A DNA stretch of 7,664 bases from positions 1 through 7,664 of the forward strand of contig JAEZQV010000006.1 of NCBI GenBank assembly GCA_023441125.1. The letters run 5' to 3'. Position numbers and translations under genes: made by a program. This document shows, one piece after another, positions 1 to 6,100 of the stretch (position 1 is its first letter; each line of letters begins with the position of its first letter). The notes under the pieces were generated by a model. It saw nothing but the letters and a program-made list of their open reading frames with translations. It had not been told where the DNA came from and did no database searches. The DNA is from Bacillota bacterium (GTDB lineage: Bacteria; Bacillota_C; Negativicutes; Sporomusales; Sporomusaceae).

Positions 1-215
1 ACGCTGAATAGAACAATATAGACCAGGATAATGGCCAGGCTGCGCGATAACCCTTTTCTCTCCAGGCAACAGGCCGCCGGATTTAGCAGATAGGCCAGGA
101 TAAAAGCAATTACAAACGGATAGAGGCCGTTGCGCACAAGCCAAAGAAAATAGGTAGCTGCCGCCAGGCTTGCCAATATGAGAATAAGCCGGCAATGTTT
201 GCGGGACACCTGCAT
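1..215 (-). CDS. AI-2E transporter (PerM/YdiK) family membrane protein, N-terminal part
   Basis: This gene runs off the left edge; 71 complete N-terminal codons are visible. The ATG at 213-215 has a strong ribosome binding site, AAGGAGG, at about 222-228. The peptide is strongly hydrophobic, with membrane segments at about residues 10-27 and 31-47 and a third beginning near 60. The stretch PFVIAFILAYLLNP (33-46), followed by LERKGLSRSLAIILVY (51-66), is the typical N-terminus of the AI-2E exporter-like family (UPF0118; PerM/YdiK, and YrrI-like proteins in Bacillus). Family members are multi-span membrane proteins of about 350 residues. Some have been linked to autoinducer-2 export or to Na+/H+ antiport, so a substrate cannot be given. 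An intrinsic terminator ends only 26 bases upstream of the start, leaving little room for a dedicated promoter. The family call is fairly secure; the function is not. Confidence 0.85.
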   Translation of the reverse strand, partial: MQVSRKHCRLILILASLAAATYFLWLVRNGLYPFVIAFILAYLLNPAACCLERKGLSRSLAIILVYIVLFS

Positions 216-240
216 GGTTTTCCTCCTTGTTAAACGGTAA

Positions 241-271
241 GAAAAAAAAAGGAGACCCTGCAGGCCTCCCC
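241..271 (-). terminator. Intrinsic terminator after the YtxH-like gene
   Basis: Read on the minus strand, GGAGGCC (269-263) pairs with GGTCTCC (257-251) in a 7-bp stem with one G-U pair and a 5-base loop. Nine T residues follow directly (250-242). This is a textbook Rho-independent terminator. It lies 13 bases after the stop of the YtxH-like gene and ends just before the AI-2E family gene. Confidence 0.9.
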
Positions 272-283
272 TATTACCGGAGT

Positions 284-484
284 TTAATCCAGCTTTTTCA
301 TCAAACGCCGGCGTGCCCGGCGGGCCCCCCGCATCAAGTCCCGGGTGGTATCGGCAACTGCGTCGGTACTGCACTTTAGCAGCGGTTTCTTCTGTGGTTT
401 GGCCATGGGACCTATGATGGCGCCGAGTGCTGTTCCTACAAGTCCCCCAAAAACCAATCCTTGCCAAAACTTACTGCGCATCAT
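284..484 (-). CDS. Small YtxH-like glycine-rich membrane protein
   Basis: This is a 66-residue protein. A glycine-rich hydrophobic segment at about residues 8-25 (GLVFGGLVGTALGAIIG) is followed by a strongly basic C-terminal half (RGARRARRRLMKKLD). That layout, one N-terminal membrane anchor plus a charged cytoplasmic tail, is typical of YtxH/general-stress-like small proteins, whose molecular role is unknown. The sequence opens with two Met codons. The AAGGGGTGAT site lies 4 bases from the first and 7 from the second, so the true start may be the second (481). The first codon lies 1 base after the zinc-ribbon gene's stop, showing tight co-transcription, and the terminator at 241-271 follows. 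The gene is well supported by its ribosome site and operon position; the family name is a guess from architecture. Confidence 0.75.
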   Translation of the reverse strand: MMRSKFWQGLVFGGLVGTALGAIIGPMAKPQKKPLLKCSTDAVADTTRDLMRGARRARRRLMKKLD

Positions 485-485
485 A

Positions 486-683
486 TCACCCCTTTTGTAC
501 CTCTAGATTAACAGTACCCTGCATCAGATCGGGGTATAGAGTTAAAGTGCCGTCCACCTCCACATTAAAAACTTTCAGGTCCCGGTCACGCACCACAAAC
601 TCTACACAACAATCCCAGCAATAGTACTGGTCGGCACCCACTTTACCAATCCCGCGCTGCCCGCATACAGGACAAGTTGTCAT
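486..683 (-). CDS. Small zinc-ribbon protein of unknown function
   Basis: This 65-residue protein has two cysteine knuckles: CPVC at residues 4-7 and CWDCC at 22-26. The spacing fits a zinc ribbon binding one Zn2+. The C-terminal half is a beta-strand-like stretch (FVVRDRDLKVFNVEVDG, then TLTLYPDL) ending in charged residues. I chose the ATG at 681-683 because GAGGTGG lies 7-8 bases upstream. An in-frame GTG at 698 overlaps the PRC-barrel stop (GTGA) and would add five residues, but its AGAGGT site sits directly against the codon. The protein is probably cytoplasmic. It could be a nucleic-acid or protein adaptor, but nothing in the sequence fixes a function. It lies between the PRC-barrel and YtxH-like genes with almost no spacing, so the three are very likely co-expressed. 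Confidence 0.75.
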   Translation of the reverse strand: MTTCPVCGQRGIGKVGADQYYCWDCCVEFVVRDRDLKVFNVEVDGTLTLYPDLMQGTVNLEVQKG

Positions 684-694
684 AAGAGACCACC

Positions 695-1207
695 TCACAC
701 CTCTTTTGATTCAGGTATAAGAAGATTCGTCATGATATCTGGAACAATCAATTTATCCTGACCCACAACTTGTGCTTGCGGCAGCGGCATAACTTTGCGG
801 CCGTATAACAAATCCGTAATGAGACCGTCGGAAACTTCGTAAGCTTTTATCTCACCTGTGACGTCATCATAAAGAGCATCTACCATAATCCCTAAGTTAC
901 AGCCGGTATCGGTATAGATGTGCTTATCAAGCAAATCCCCCAGGTTGTGAACAGTACCGGGCATCATCGCCGGTATTAATTCACGGATGGCATACACCGC
1001 CCTGAGCATGACAGCATCCCTGCCTACTCTAAACACGTCTTCGTACACAATCCCCTGATCGTTCGTGAACCAATTAGCGCCAGCGATAATAATACCCCGG
1101 ACTGCAGCCTGTTCCAAGTCGACAATTACTTCTTGTACCTCGCCAATCTGCTCGCCAGTGCCGGTAATCAGCACTGGCAGACCATACAATTCCCGTAGCT
1201 TTTTCAT
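695..1207 (-). CDS. Tandem PRC-barrel domain protein
   Basis: This is a 170-residue soluble protein with two PRC-barrel-like repeats. The first covers about residues 1-75 (LYGLPVLITGTGEQIGEVQEVIVD, key pattern G-x-x-x-G-x-V-x-x-V-x-x-D). The second covers about 88-160 (LGDLLDKHIYTD, LGIMVDALYDD, then GRKVMPLPQAQVVGQDKLIVP). PRC-barrels occur in RimM and in photosynthetic reaction-centre H subunits, and small bacterial versions are thought to bind protein or RNA partners. An upstream in-frame ATG at 1264 would add 19 residues, but it has no ribosome site. The ATG at 1205-1207 has GGGGG about 6 bases upstream and gives a canonical PRC start (KKLRELYGLPV). The gene follows mnmA by 88 bases and its stop overlaps a possible GTG start of the zinc-ribbon gene. 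The domain call is good; the biological role is unknown. Confidence 0.8.
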   Translation of the reverse strand: MKKLRELYGLPVLITGTGEQIGEVQEVIVDLEQAAVRGIIIAGANWFTNDQGIVYEDVFRVGRDAVMLRAVYAIRELIPAMMPGTVHNLGDLLDKHIYTDTGCNLGIMVDALYDDVTGEIKAYEVSDGLITDLLYGRKVMPLPQAQVVGQDKLIVPDIMTNLLIPESKEV

Positions 1208-1274
1208 ACAAGGCCCCCAAAACAGATTGTACTTGTAGTATGACCAAAATCCAGGCTGTTTCATACAACGGCTG

Positions 1275-1287
1275 TTTGATTATCAAA
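1275..1287. repeat. Perfect short palindrome between mnmA and the PRC-barrel gene
   Basis: The sequence TTTGAT-T-ATCAAA is two perfect 6-base arms around one central base, lying 9 bases after the mnmA stop. The loop is too short for an RNA hairpin, so if it matters it would be as a protein-binding site. It could also be chance in an AT-rich spacer. Confidence 0.3.
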
Positions 1288-1295
1288 AAAGGCTG

Positions 1296-2390
1296 CTATT
1301 TAATAACTTTGCTGATGATTCCCCCGCCCACAACGATATCACCGTCATAGAACACCACCGATTGACCGGGGGTGATCGCCCGCTGCGGTTCGGCAAACTT
1401 TACATGGACTTGTCCCTGGTCAAGCGGCACAATGGTTGCTTGGGCAGGCTGGGCGCTATAGCGGATTTTAGCTTCCACGGCCAAAGGCTTAGCCAAAGCG
1501 TCAATCGTAATAAAATTCAGATCGCCGGCGATAAGTTCATCGGCAAAAACAGCCTCATCCGCGCCTACCACGACCAGATTGCGTTCGGCGTCAAGCGCAA
1601 CTACGTATAAAGGTTTTCCAACCGCCAGACCAAGACCTTTACGCTGACCGACGGTATAGAGCTGAACACCCTGATGCCGCCCTAATATTTTTCCGGTTGT
1701 GTCAATGATGTTACCCGGCTTCAGCGACTCCGGGATCCGCTCTTTCAGAAACGCTTTGTAATCGTCATTAGGAACAAAACAAATTTCCTGGCTGTCGGGT
1801 TTGTCGGCAACAGCAAGGCCGAGCTCCCGGGCCATTTTTCGCGTTTCGGTTTTGGTAAAACTGCCTAACGGCATTAAAAAATGGCGCAGCGTCTGCTGAT
1901 TCAAATGATATAAGGCATAAGACTGGTCTTTTGAGGAATCGATGCCTTTACGCAGAATATAACGCTGGCGGTTTTCGTCGTACATGATTTGGGCGTAGTG
2001 GCCGGTAGCCACGTATTGCGCGTCAAGGGCCAGCGCTTTAGCCAGCAAACCTTCAAACTTGACGTAGCGATTGCAGGCAATGCAGGGATTCGGCGTCCGG
2101 CCTGTCGAGTATTCAGCCATAAAATAATTGACTACGGTTTCTTTGAACATTTCCCGGAAGTTTAATACATAGTACGGAATGCCAAGTTTGTTGGCGACAC
2201 GCCGGGCATCATCCACCGCCGAGAGCGAACAGCAGCCGCGGCTGTCAGGATCACTGTTACTTTGGTCTTTCTCCCAAATTTGCATTGTTGCGCCAATTAC
2301 ATCATAGCCTTGATGAACAAGAAGGGCGGCAGTTAAAGAACTGTCCACCCCTCCGCTCATGGCTACAACCACTCTGGGCTTGTCGGCCAT
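1296..2390 (-). CDS. mnmA: tRNA-specific 2-thiouridylase MnmA
   Basis: MnmA uses ATP to adenylate the wobble uridine U34 of tRNA-Lys, -Glu and -Gln and replaces O2 with sulfur, giving the s2U of mnm5s2U. This 364-residue protein has the family's usual length. The ATP-pyrophosphatase P-loop SGGVDSS is at residues 12-18, and RGCCSLSAVDDARRVA at 51-66. The catalytic cysteine is C103 in TPNPCIACN, and the partner cysteine C204 is in DSQEICFV; these match C102 and C199 of E. coli MnmA. TVGQRKGLGL (246-255) and the C-terminal beta-barrel (about 280-364) complete it. I chose the ATG at 2388-2390, which starts MADKPRVVVAMSGG. A start at 2417 would lie inside iscU and add nine untypical residues. The gap from the iscU stop is 7 bases, with the ribosome site (AAAGGAAAG) inside the iscU end. 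Being in one operon with iscS, it probably receives sulfur from that desulfurase, as YrvO feeds MnmA in B. subtilis. Confidence 0.97.
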   Translation of the reverse strand: MADKPRVVVAMSGGVDSSLTAALLVHQGYDVIGATMQIWEKDQSNSDPDSRGCCSLSAVDDARRVANKLGIPYYVLNFREMFKETVVNYFMAEYSTGRTPNPCIACNRYVKFEGLLAKALALDAQYVATGHYAQIMYDENRQRYILRKGIDSSKDQSYALYHLNQQTLRHFLMPLGSFTKTETRKMARELGLAVADKPDSQEICFVPNDDYKAFLKERIPESLKPGNIIDTTGKILGRHQGVQLYTVGQRKGLGLAVGKPLYVVALDAERNLVVVGADEAVFADELIAGDLNFITIDALAKPLAVEAKIRYSAQPAQATIVPLDQGQVHVKFAEPQRAITPGQSVVFYDGDIVVGGGIISKVIK

Positions 2391-2397
2391 TAAACAA

Positions 2398-2769
2398 TCA
2401 CTTTCCTTTTTTGGCAATGTAATCTTTTATTGCTTCATGCAGTGCGTCGGCCGCCAAATTGGAACAGTGCATTTTGGCTGGCGGCAATCCGCCCAGCGCT
2501 TCGGCAACGGCCTGATTGGAAATTTCCAAGGCTTCGTCCAGCGTTTTGCCTTTTACCATTTCGGTGACCATGCTGCTGGTGGCAATAGCCGCCCCACAGC
2601 CGAAGGTCTTAAATTTAACGTCCTTGATGATATCATTTTCGACCTGCAGATAAATCCGCATAATATCGCCACATTTAGCATTACCTACTTCACCAACCCC
2701 ATCGGCATCTTTTATTTCACCGACGTTACGGGGATTGGAGAAATGGTCCATAACTTTTTCATTATACAT
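2398..2769 (-). CDS. iscU: Fe-S cluster assembly scaffold IscU/NifU N-type
   Basis: This 123-residue protein is the single-domain IscU-type scaffold on which [2Fe-2S] clusters are built from IscS-derived sulfur and iron. The three cluster cysteines are C33 (GNAKCGD, with conserved D35), C58 (TFGCGAAIATSS) and C102 (KMHCSNLA). LPPAK (95-99) corresponds to the LPPVK motif that HscA recognises in E. coli, although no hscA or hscB lies in this window. The central [2Fe-2S] and C-terminal Nfu domains of full-length NifU are absent, so this is the short form. The ATG at 2767-2769 is preceded by GAGGAGAGGG at 5-10 bases. It begins 24 bases after the iscS stop and ends 7 bases before mnmA, so the three are one transcript. 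Databases may call it nifU; the family is unmistakable. Confidence 0.96.
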   Translation of the reverse strand: MYNEKVMDHFSNPRNVGEIKDADGVGEVGNAKCGDIMRIYLQVENDIIKDVKFKTFGCGAAIATSSMVTEMVKGKTLDEALEISNQAVAEALGGLPPAKMHCSNLAADALHEAIKDYIAKKGK

Positions 2770-2793
2770 AATATCCCTCTCCTCTACATTCGA

Positions 2794-4005
2794 TTAGTGA
2801 TGATGGTGACAACTAGAGCAAGGATTGGAAGGCTTAAACTCGGCCGCACTGCCGTATAACGGCGACATGCTGCGGAGTCTCTCAACAATCTCGGGCACGA
2901 CTTCCAGGAAGTAATCAACATCTTCCTCCGTATTGCCTTTACCAAGAGTAACTCTAAGCGAACCATGCGCTACCTCATGGGTTAAGCCCATAGCTAACAG
3001 TACATGGGATGGATCCAGGGAACCGGAGGTACAGGCCGAACCGCTTGAGGCGGCAATACCTTTCATATCCAGATTTAACAGCAGTGACTCCCCTTCAATA
3101 AACAGGAAGCTAAAGTTGGCATTGCCGGGCATTCTGATTTCAGGATGGCCGTTCAGCTTGACGTGAGGCAGTTTCGCCATGACGCCGGCGATTAGTTTAT
3201 CGCGCAAGCCCTTGACATAGGCTACCTTTTTATCCATATCCCGTTTGGCATTCTCCGCGGCTTTGCCTAACCCGACAATACCCGGAACATTTTCGGTGCC
3301 GGCCCGTATGTTGCGTTCATGGCCGCCGCCATGCTGGATTTCTTCAATCCGGACACCGCGCCGGATATAGAGGGCACCGATCCCTTTGCTGGCGTGGAAT
3401 TTGTGACCGGACAAAGTGAGTAAATCTATGTTTAATTCTTTAACGTCGATGGGATAGTTACCGGCGGCCTGAACCGCGTCGGTATGAAAATAAATTCCCT
3501 TTTCACGGGCTAGTTGGCCAATTTCCTTGATTGGCTGGATTGTCCCAACTTCGTTGTTGGCAAACATAACACTGATCAGTATGGTTTTGTCCGTGATGGC
3601 ATTTTGTAAATCTTCCATACGGATCATGGCATTTTCGTCAACCGGCAAATAAGTAACGGTAAAGCCCTGCTTTTCAAGATATTCACAGGTATGAAAAATT
3701 GCATGATGTTCAATGGCGGTAGTAATGATATGATTGCCCTTTTTGCGGTTGGCATAAGCCACCCCTTTTATTGCCAGGTTATCTCCCTCGGTGCCGCCGC
3801 TGGTGAAAAAGATTTCATTCGCGTTGGCATTAATGAGGGCCGCTACCTTTTCCCGGGCTTCTTCCATCGCTTTGCGTGCTTCCCGGCCAAAAGCATGGAC
3901 ACTGGAGGCATTGCCGAATTTGTCGGTCATATATTCCAGCATCACATCGGCAACTTCCCGGTCCACCGGGGTAGTAGCCGAATGGTCAAAGTAAATACGT
4001 TTCAT
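2794..4005 (-). CDS. iscS: Cysteine desulfurase IscS/NifS (group I) with Cys/His-rich tail
   Basis: This PLP enzyme converts L-cysteine to L-alanine and leaves a persulfide on its active cysteine for IscU and MnmA. The protein has 403 residues, normal for the family. It starts MKRIYFDHSATTP and carries TSGGTEGDN (68-76), the HTDAVQAAG region (D176), the PLP-binding lysine K202 in SGHKFHASKGIG, and RAGTEN (235-240). The catalytic cysteine C325 in SSGSACTSG (group I loop) completes the set. The C-terminus ends in NPCSSCHHHH (394-403), a CxxC followed by four histidines, suggesting a metal- or sulfur-handling tail. I chose the ATG at 4003-4005, with AAGGAG 9 bases upstream; further-upstream Mets fall inside the regulator gene. 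Only one base separates it from the iscR stop, implying translational coupling. Confidence 0.97.
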   Translation of the reverse strand: MKRIYFDHSATTPVDREVADVMLEYMTDKFGNASSVHAFGREARKAMEEAREKVAALINANANEIFFTSGGTEGDNLAIKGVAYANRKKGNHIITTAIEHHAIFHTCEYLEKQGFTVTYLPVDENAMIRMEDLQNAITDKTILISVMFANNEVGTIQPIKEIGQLAREKGIYFHTDAVQAAGNYPIDVKELNIDLLTLSGHKFHASKGIGALYIRRGVRIEEIQHGGGHERNIRAGTENVPGIVGLGKAAENAKRDMDKKVAYVKGLRDKLIAGVMAKLPHVKLNGHPEIRMPGNANFSFLFIEGESLLLNLDMKGIAASSGSACTSGSLDPSHVLLAMGLTHEVAHGSLRVTLGKGNTEEDVDYFLEVVPEIVERLRSMSPLYGSAAEFKPSNPCSSCHHHH

Positions 4006-4006
4006 G

Positions 4007-4441
4007 CTACTCATCTCCTTGTCGCTTTTCTTCCTTACACAAATCTTCAAGCGTAATCGAATCCAGTACAGAAGTGATACTGTCCCTTACCTTAGCCCAT
4101 ACACCGCGGGTAACACATATGTTAACCCGTTCACAGAAAGTTCTGCTTGCGTCGTCGGCCAACAGACAGTCAACCGGCGCAATCGGACCTTCCATAGTCC
4201 GGATAATGTCGCCAACCGAAATTTGTGACGGTTCTTTAGTCAGGGCATAACCGCCTTGAGCACCCCGTACGCTTTTTACGTAGCCGGCTTTTCTTAGTGT
4301 ACCCATTAACTGTTCCAAATAATGTTCAGATATTCCCTGACGTTGAGCTACACTTTTTAAGGAAATGGCACCCTGCCCGTAATGTAATGCCAAATCATAC
4401 ATAGCAGCTACGCCATATCGACCTTTTGTTGACAGTTTCAC
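4007..4441 (-). CDS. iscR: Rrf2-family regulator, IscR-like Fe-S sensor
   Basis: This 144-residue protein is a winged-helix Rrf2 repressor/activator. The N-terminus KLSTKGRYGVAAMYDLA, the recognition region ISEHYLEQLMGTLRKAGYVKSVRG (37-60) and GGYAL (63-67) are canonical. Three cysteines follow in the cluster loop: C92, C103 and C109 (DC-x10-C-x5-C-VTRGVW). E. coli IscR uses C92, C98, C104 and H107 for a [2Fe-2S] cluster. Here the first gap is longer and the His position reads TRGVW, as is common in Firmicutes homologues. CymR, the syntenic B. subtilis protein, lacks this set, so iscR fits better than cymR. A fourth Cys is at 135. The likely start is the GTG at 4439-4441, with GGGAGAGG 5 bases upstream; an upstream ATG at 4525 lies in the promoter. 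It heads the iscS-iscU-mnmA operon and probably regulates it. Confidence 0.88.
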   Translation of the reverse strand: MKLSTKGRYGVAAMYDLALHYGQGAISLKSVAQRQGISEHYLEQLMGTLRKAGYVKSVRGAQGGYALTKEPSQISVGDIIRTMEGPIAPVDCLLADDASRTFCERVNICVTRGVWAKVRDSITSVLDSITLEDLCKEEKRQGDE

Positions 4442-4470
4442 AGTAACCTCTCCCACTCCGGCTTTTCCGA

Positions 4471-4482
4471 CTATTATGATAG
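4471..4482. promoter_or_regulatory. Possible IscR-type operator in the operon leader
   Basis: CTAT-TATG-ATAG forms a small inverted repeat just downstream of the predicted transcription start. In the wider context, CCGACTATTAT (about 4468-4478) resembles one half of the E. coli type 1 IscR motif (YYGACTR followed by AT-rich bases). The other half is poor. Autoregulation would make sense here, but the match is weak. Confidence 0.3.
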
Positions 4483-4496
4483 GTTTTCTTTTTTTT

Positions 4497-4525
4497 AATA
4501 TAGCAAAATAACGGACACTTGTCAA
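4497..4525 (-). promoter_or_regulatory. Sigma-A promoter of the iscR-iscS-iscU-mnmA operon
   Basis: On the minus strand, TTGACA (4525-4520) is followed after exactly 17 bases by TATATT (4502-4497). The predicted start of transcription is near 4490, giving a leader of about 49 bases before the GTG. A very AT-rich run just upstream of the -35 (about 4535-4556) could act as an UP element. No other good promoter was seen within the operon. Confidence 0.88.
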
Positions 4526-4555
4526 AGGCCGAAGATAATAATTATTTTATTATTT

Positions 4556-4569
4556 GTTATCCCGATAAC
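4556..4569. repeat. Perfect inverted repeat upstream of the iscR promoter
   Basis: GTTATC-CC-GATAAC has two perfect 6-base arms with a 2-base centre. It lies about 30 bases upstream of the -35 box, separated from it by an AT-only tract. The centre is too short for a hairpin loop, so it is better read as a candidate operator or activator site for a dimeric regulator. No known motif is assigned. Confidence 0.4.
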
Positions 4570-4629
4570 CATATTCGTCATTTTGCTGGCCTGCCAGAGA
4601 ACCGGCAATAAGGCACGTGACTTTTGCAG

Positions 4630-4665
4630 CCCAGCCAAGGCAAATACTGCCTAGTCCGGCCTGGG
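4630..4665 (-). other. Stem-loop just after the rarA stop codon
   Basis: On the minus strand, CCCAGGCC (4665-4658) pairs with GGCTGGG (4636-4630) with one bulged G. Inside it AGGCA (4652-4648) pairs with TGCCT (4642-4638) around a 5-base loop. It begins 9 bases after the rarA stop. No U-tract follows, so it is not a standard intrinsic terminator. It may protect the 3' end or precede factor-dependent termination. Confidence 0.45.
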
Positions 4666-4673
4666 TGCGAAAG

Positions 4674-6002
4674 CTATGGCTTTGGTCCCTTGCTGCTTTT
4701 AATATGCTCCAGCCTGGCGGCCAACTGAGCCTCATAGCCGTGGTTTGTCGGCTTATAATACTCCCGGCCGTTTAATTTGTCAGGCAGATATTGTTGGGCA
4801 ATATAGCCTGCCGCATAATTATGGGGATAAAGATAGCCATTGCCGCTGCCAAGCTTATGCGCCCCAGCATAATGGGCATCCCGCAAGTGCTGGGGAACAC
4901 CGCCGCAGTCTAACCGGCGAACGTCCGCCATGGCTTGGTCGATAGCCAGATAGGCGGCATTGCTTTTCGGGGCGCAAGCCAGGTAGGTTACAGCCTGCGC
5001 CAAAGGTATCCTGCCTTCCGGCAGGCCGATAAACTGAACAGCCTGCGCGGCCGCCATCGCCACCACCAGCGCCTGGGGATCGGCATTGCCAATGTCTTCG
5101 GCGGCGCAGATGACCAGCCGCCGGGCGATAAATTTGACGTCTTCGCCGGCTGCGAGCATTCTGGCCAGATAGTGCAGGGCTGCGTCCGGGTCCGAGCCAC
5201 GCATGCTCTTAATGAAGGCCGAAACGACATCATAGTGGTTATCGCCTTTTTTATCATAGGCCTGCAATTTTTCACCGGCCACAGTTTCGATTATTTCCCG
5301 GGTTAGCGTCTTATTGCCGGGACTCAGCATGGCGGCGGCCTGTTCGAGAATGTTGAGCGCCGTACGGGCATCACCGCCGGCTATGGCGGCGATTTTCAGC
5401 AGGGTTGGCCGGTCACACTCCAGGTTTTCCCGGCCAAGTCCCCTCTCCCGGTCGGCCAGCGCCTGCTCAATGATGCGCACAACGGCCGGTTCATCCAGCC
5501 GGGTTAGCCGTATTATCCGCATCCGGGATAAAAGCGGTGAATTAACCTCAAAATATGGATTCTCGGTGGTTGCGCCAATCAGGATAACAGTGCCGTTTTC
5601 TACATAGGGCAGCAGAACATCCTGCTGTCCTTTATTAAATCTATGAATTTCATCAACAAACAAAATTGTGCGGCGATGGTGCAGACGGAGCCGGTCTTGG
5701 GCATTTTCCACCACCTTTCGCAAATCTGCCGTACCGGCAGCTACGGCATTTAACTTTTCAAAATGGCTGCCTGTCGACTGGGCAATGATATGCGCCAGTG
5801 TGGTTTTTCCTGTCCCCGGCGGGCCATAGAGAATCATGGAAGGAATGTTGTCGGCTTCAATCATTCGCCGCAAAAACTTACCCGGTCCGATAATTTCTTC
5901 CTGGCCGATATATTCTTCCAAGGTCCGGGGCCGCATTCTTACGGCCAGGGGGCGTTCGTCCCGGGGGGTGGAATCAAATAAACTCTGGGAAAACAAGTCC
6001 AT
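4674..6002 (-). CDS. rarA: Replication-associated recombination protein A, RarA (MgsA) AAA+ ATPase
   Basis: RarA is a clamp-loader-like AAA+ ATPase, related to eukaryotic WRNIP1/Mgs1, that acts at stalled replication forks and interacts with SSB. The protein is 442 residues, as expected. Domain order: PLAVRMRPRTLEEYIGQEE (18-36); Walker A GPPGTGKT (60-67); Walker B ILFVDEIHRFN (113-123); sensor 1 GATTEN (143-148); arginine finger in SPLLSR (R160); sensor 2 GGDARTALN (R213). The C-terminal oligomerisation domain has KGDNHYDVVSAFIKSMRGSD (252-271), ARRLVICAAEDIGNADP (293-309) and the GYLYPHN region (389-395). I chose the ATG at 6000-6002 (MDLFSQ...). A GTG at 6017 is possible but lies directly against the only ribosome-like site (AGGAG), which is 14 bases from the ATG, so the start is uncertain. 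It stands apart from its neighbours, with spacers of 235 and more than 140 bases. Confidence 0.96.
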   Translation of the reverse strand: MDLFSQSLFDSTPRDERPLAVRMRPRTLEEYIGQEEIIGPGKFLRRMIEADNIPSMILYGPPGTGKTTLAHIIAQSTGSHFEKLNAVAAGTADLRKVVENAQDRLRLHHRRTILFVDEIHRFNKGQQDVLLPYVENGTVILIGATTENPYFEVNSPLLSRMRIIRLTRLDEPAVVRIIEQALADRERGLGRENLECDRPTLLKIAAIAGGDARTALNILEQAAAMLSPGNKTLTREIIETVAGEKLQAYDKKGDNHYDVVSAFIKSMRGSDPDAALHYLARMLAAGEDVKFIARRLVICAAEDIGNADPQALVVAMAAAQAVQFIGLPEGRIPLAQAVTYLACAPKSNAAYLAIDQAMADVRRLDCGGVPQHLRDAHYAGAHKLGSGNGYLYPHNYAAGYIAQQYLPDKLNGREYYKPTNHGYEAQLAARLEHIKSSKGPKP

Positions 6003-6038
6003 GCGTACAATCGTCACTCCTATCAGGGCAAAATCTTA

Positions 6039-6067
6039 CTCTATTTAGAGCCGGTAAAAATACCGGC
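6039..6067 (-). other. Two adjoining short inverted repeats in the rarA leader
   Basis: GCCGGTA (6050-6056) and TACCGGC (6061-6067) form a perfect 7-bp hairpin with an AAAA loop on the plus strand (UUUU on the transcript). Next to it CTCTA-TT-TAGAG (6039-6050) is a near-palindrome sharing its last base. They lie 37-65 bases upstream of the rarA start. No strong promoter is recognisable here, so these may be regulatory sites in the rarA control region. Confidence 0.4.
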
Positions 6068-6100
6068 ACGGTGGTCGACGCATTTTACTAACGCGCTGCC

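Noticed and set aside
2794..2808. CSSCH at the IscS C-terminus as a c-type heme site
   Set aside because: CxxCH heme attachment needs export across the membrane; this is a cytoplasmic PLP enzyme with no signal peptide, so a metal-binding tail is more plausible.
2359..2859. A 166-codon plus-strand open frame
   Set aside because: It lies antisense to iscU and the ends of mnmA and iscS, which have clear family motifs, and it has no recognisable domain; it is a shadow frame.
3691..4056. A 121-codon plus-strand open frame
   Set aside because: It is antisense to the IscS N-terminal region and crosses the iscR-iscS junction; no ribosome site or family features.
4935..5306. A 123-codon plus-strand open frame
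   Set aside because: It is antisense to the conserved RarA C-terminal domain and its composition reflects the complement of that gene.
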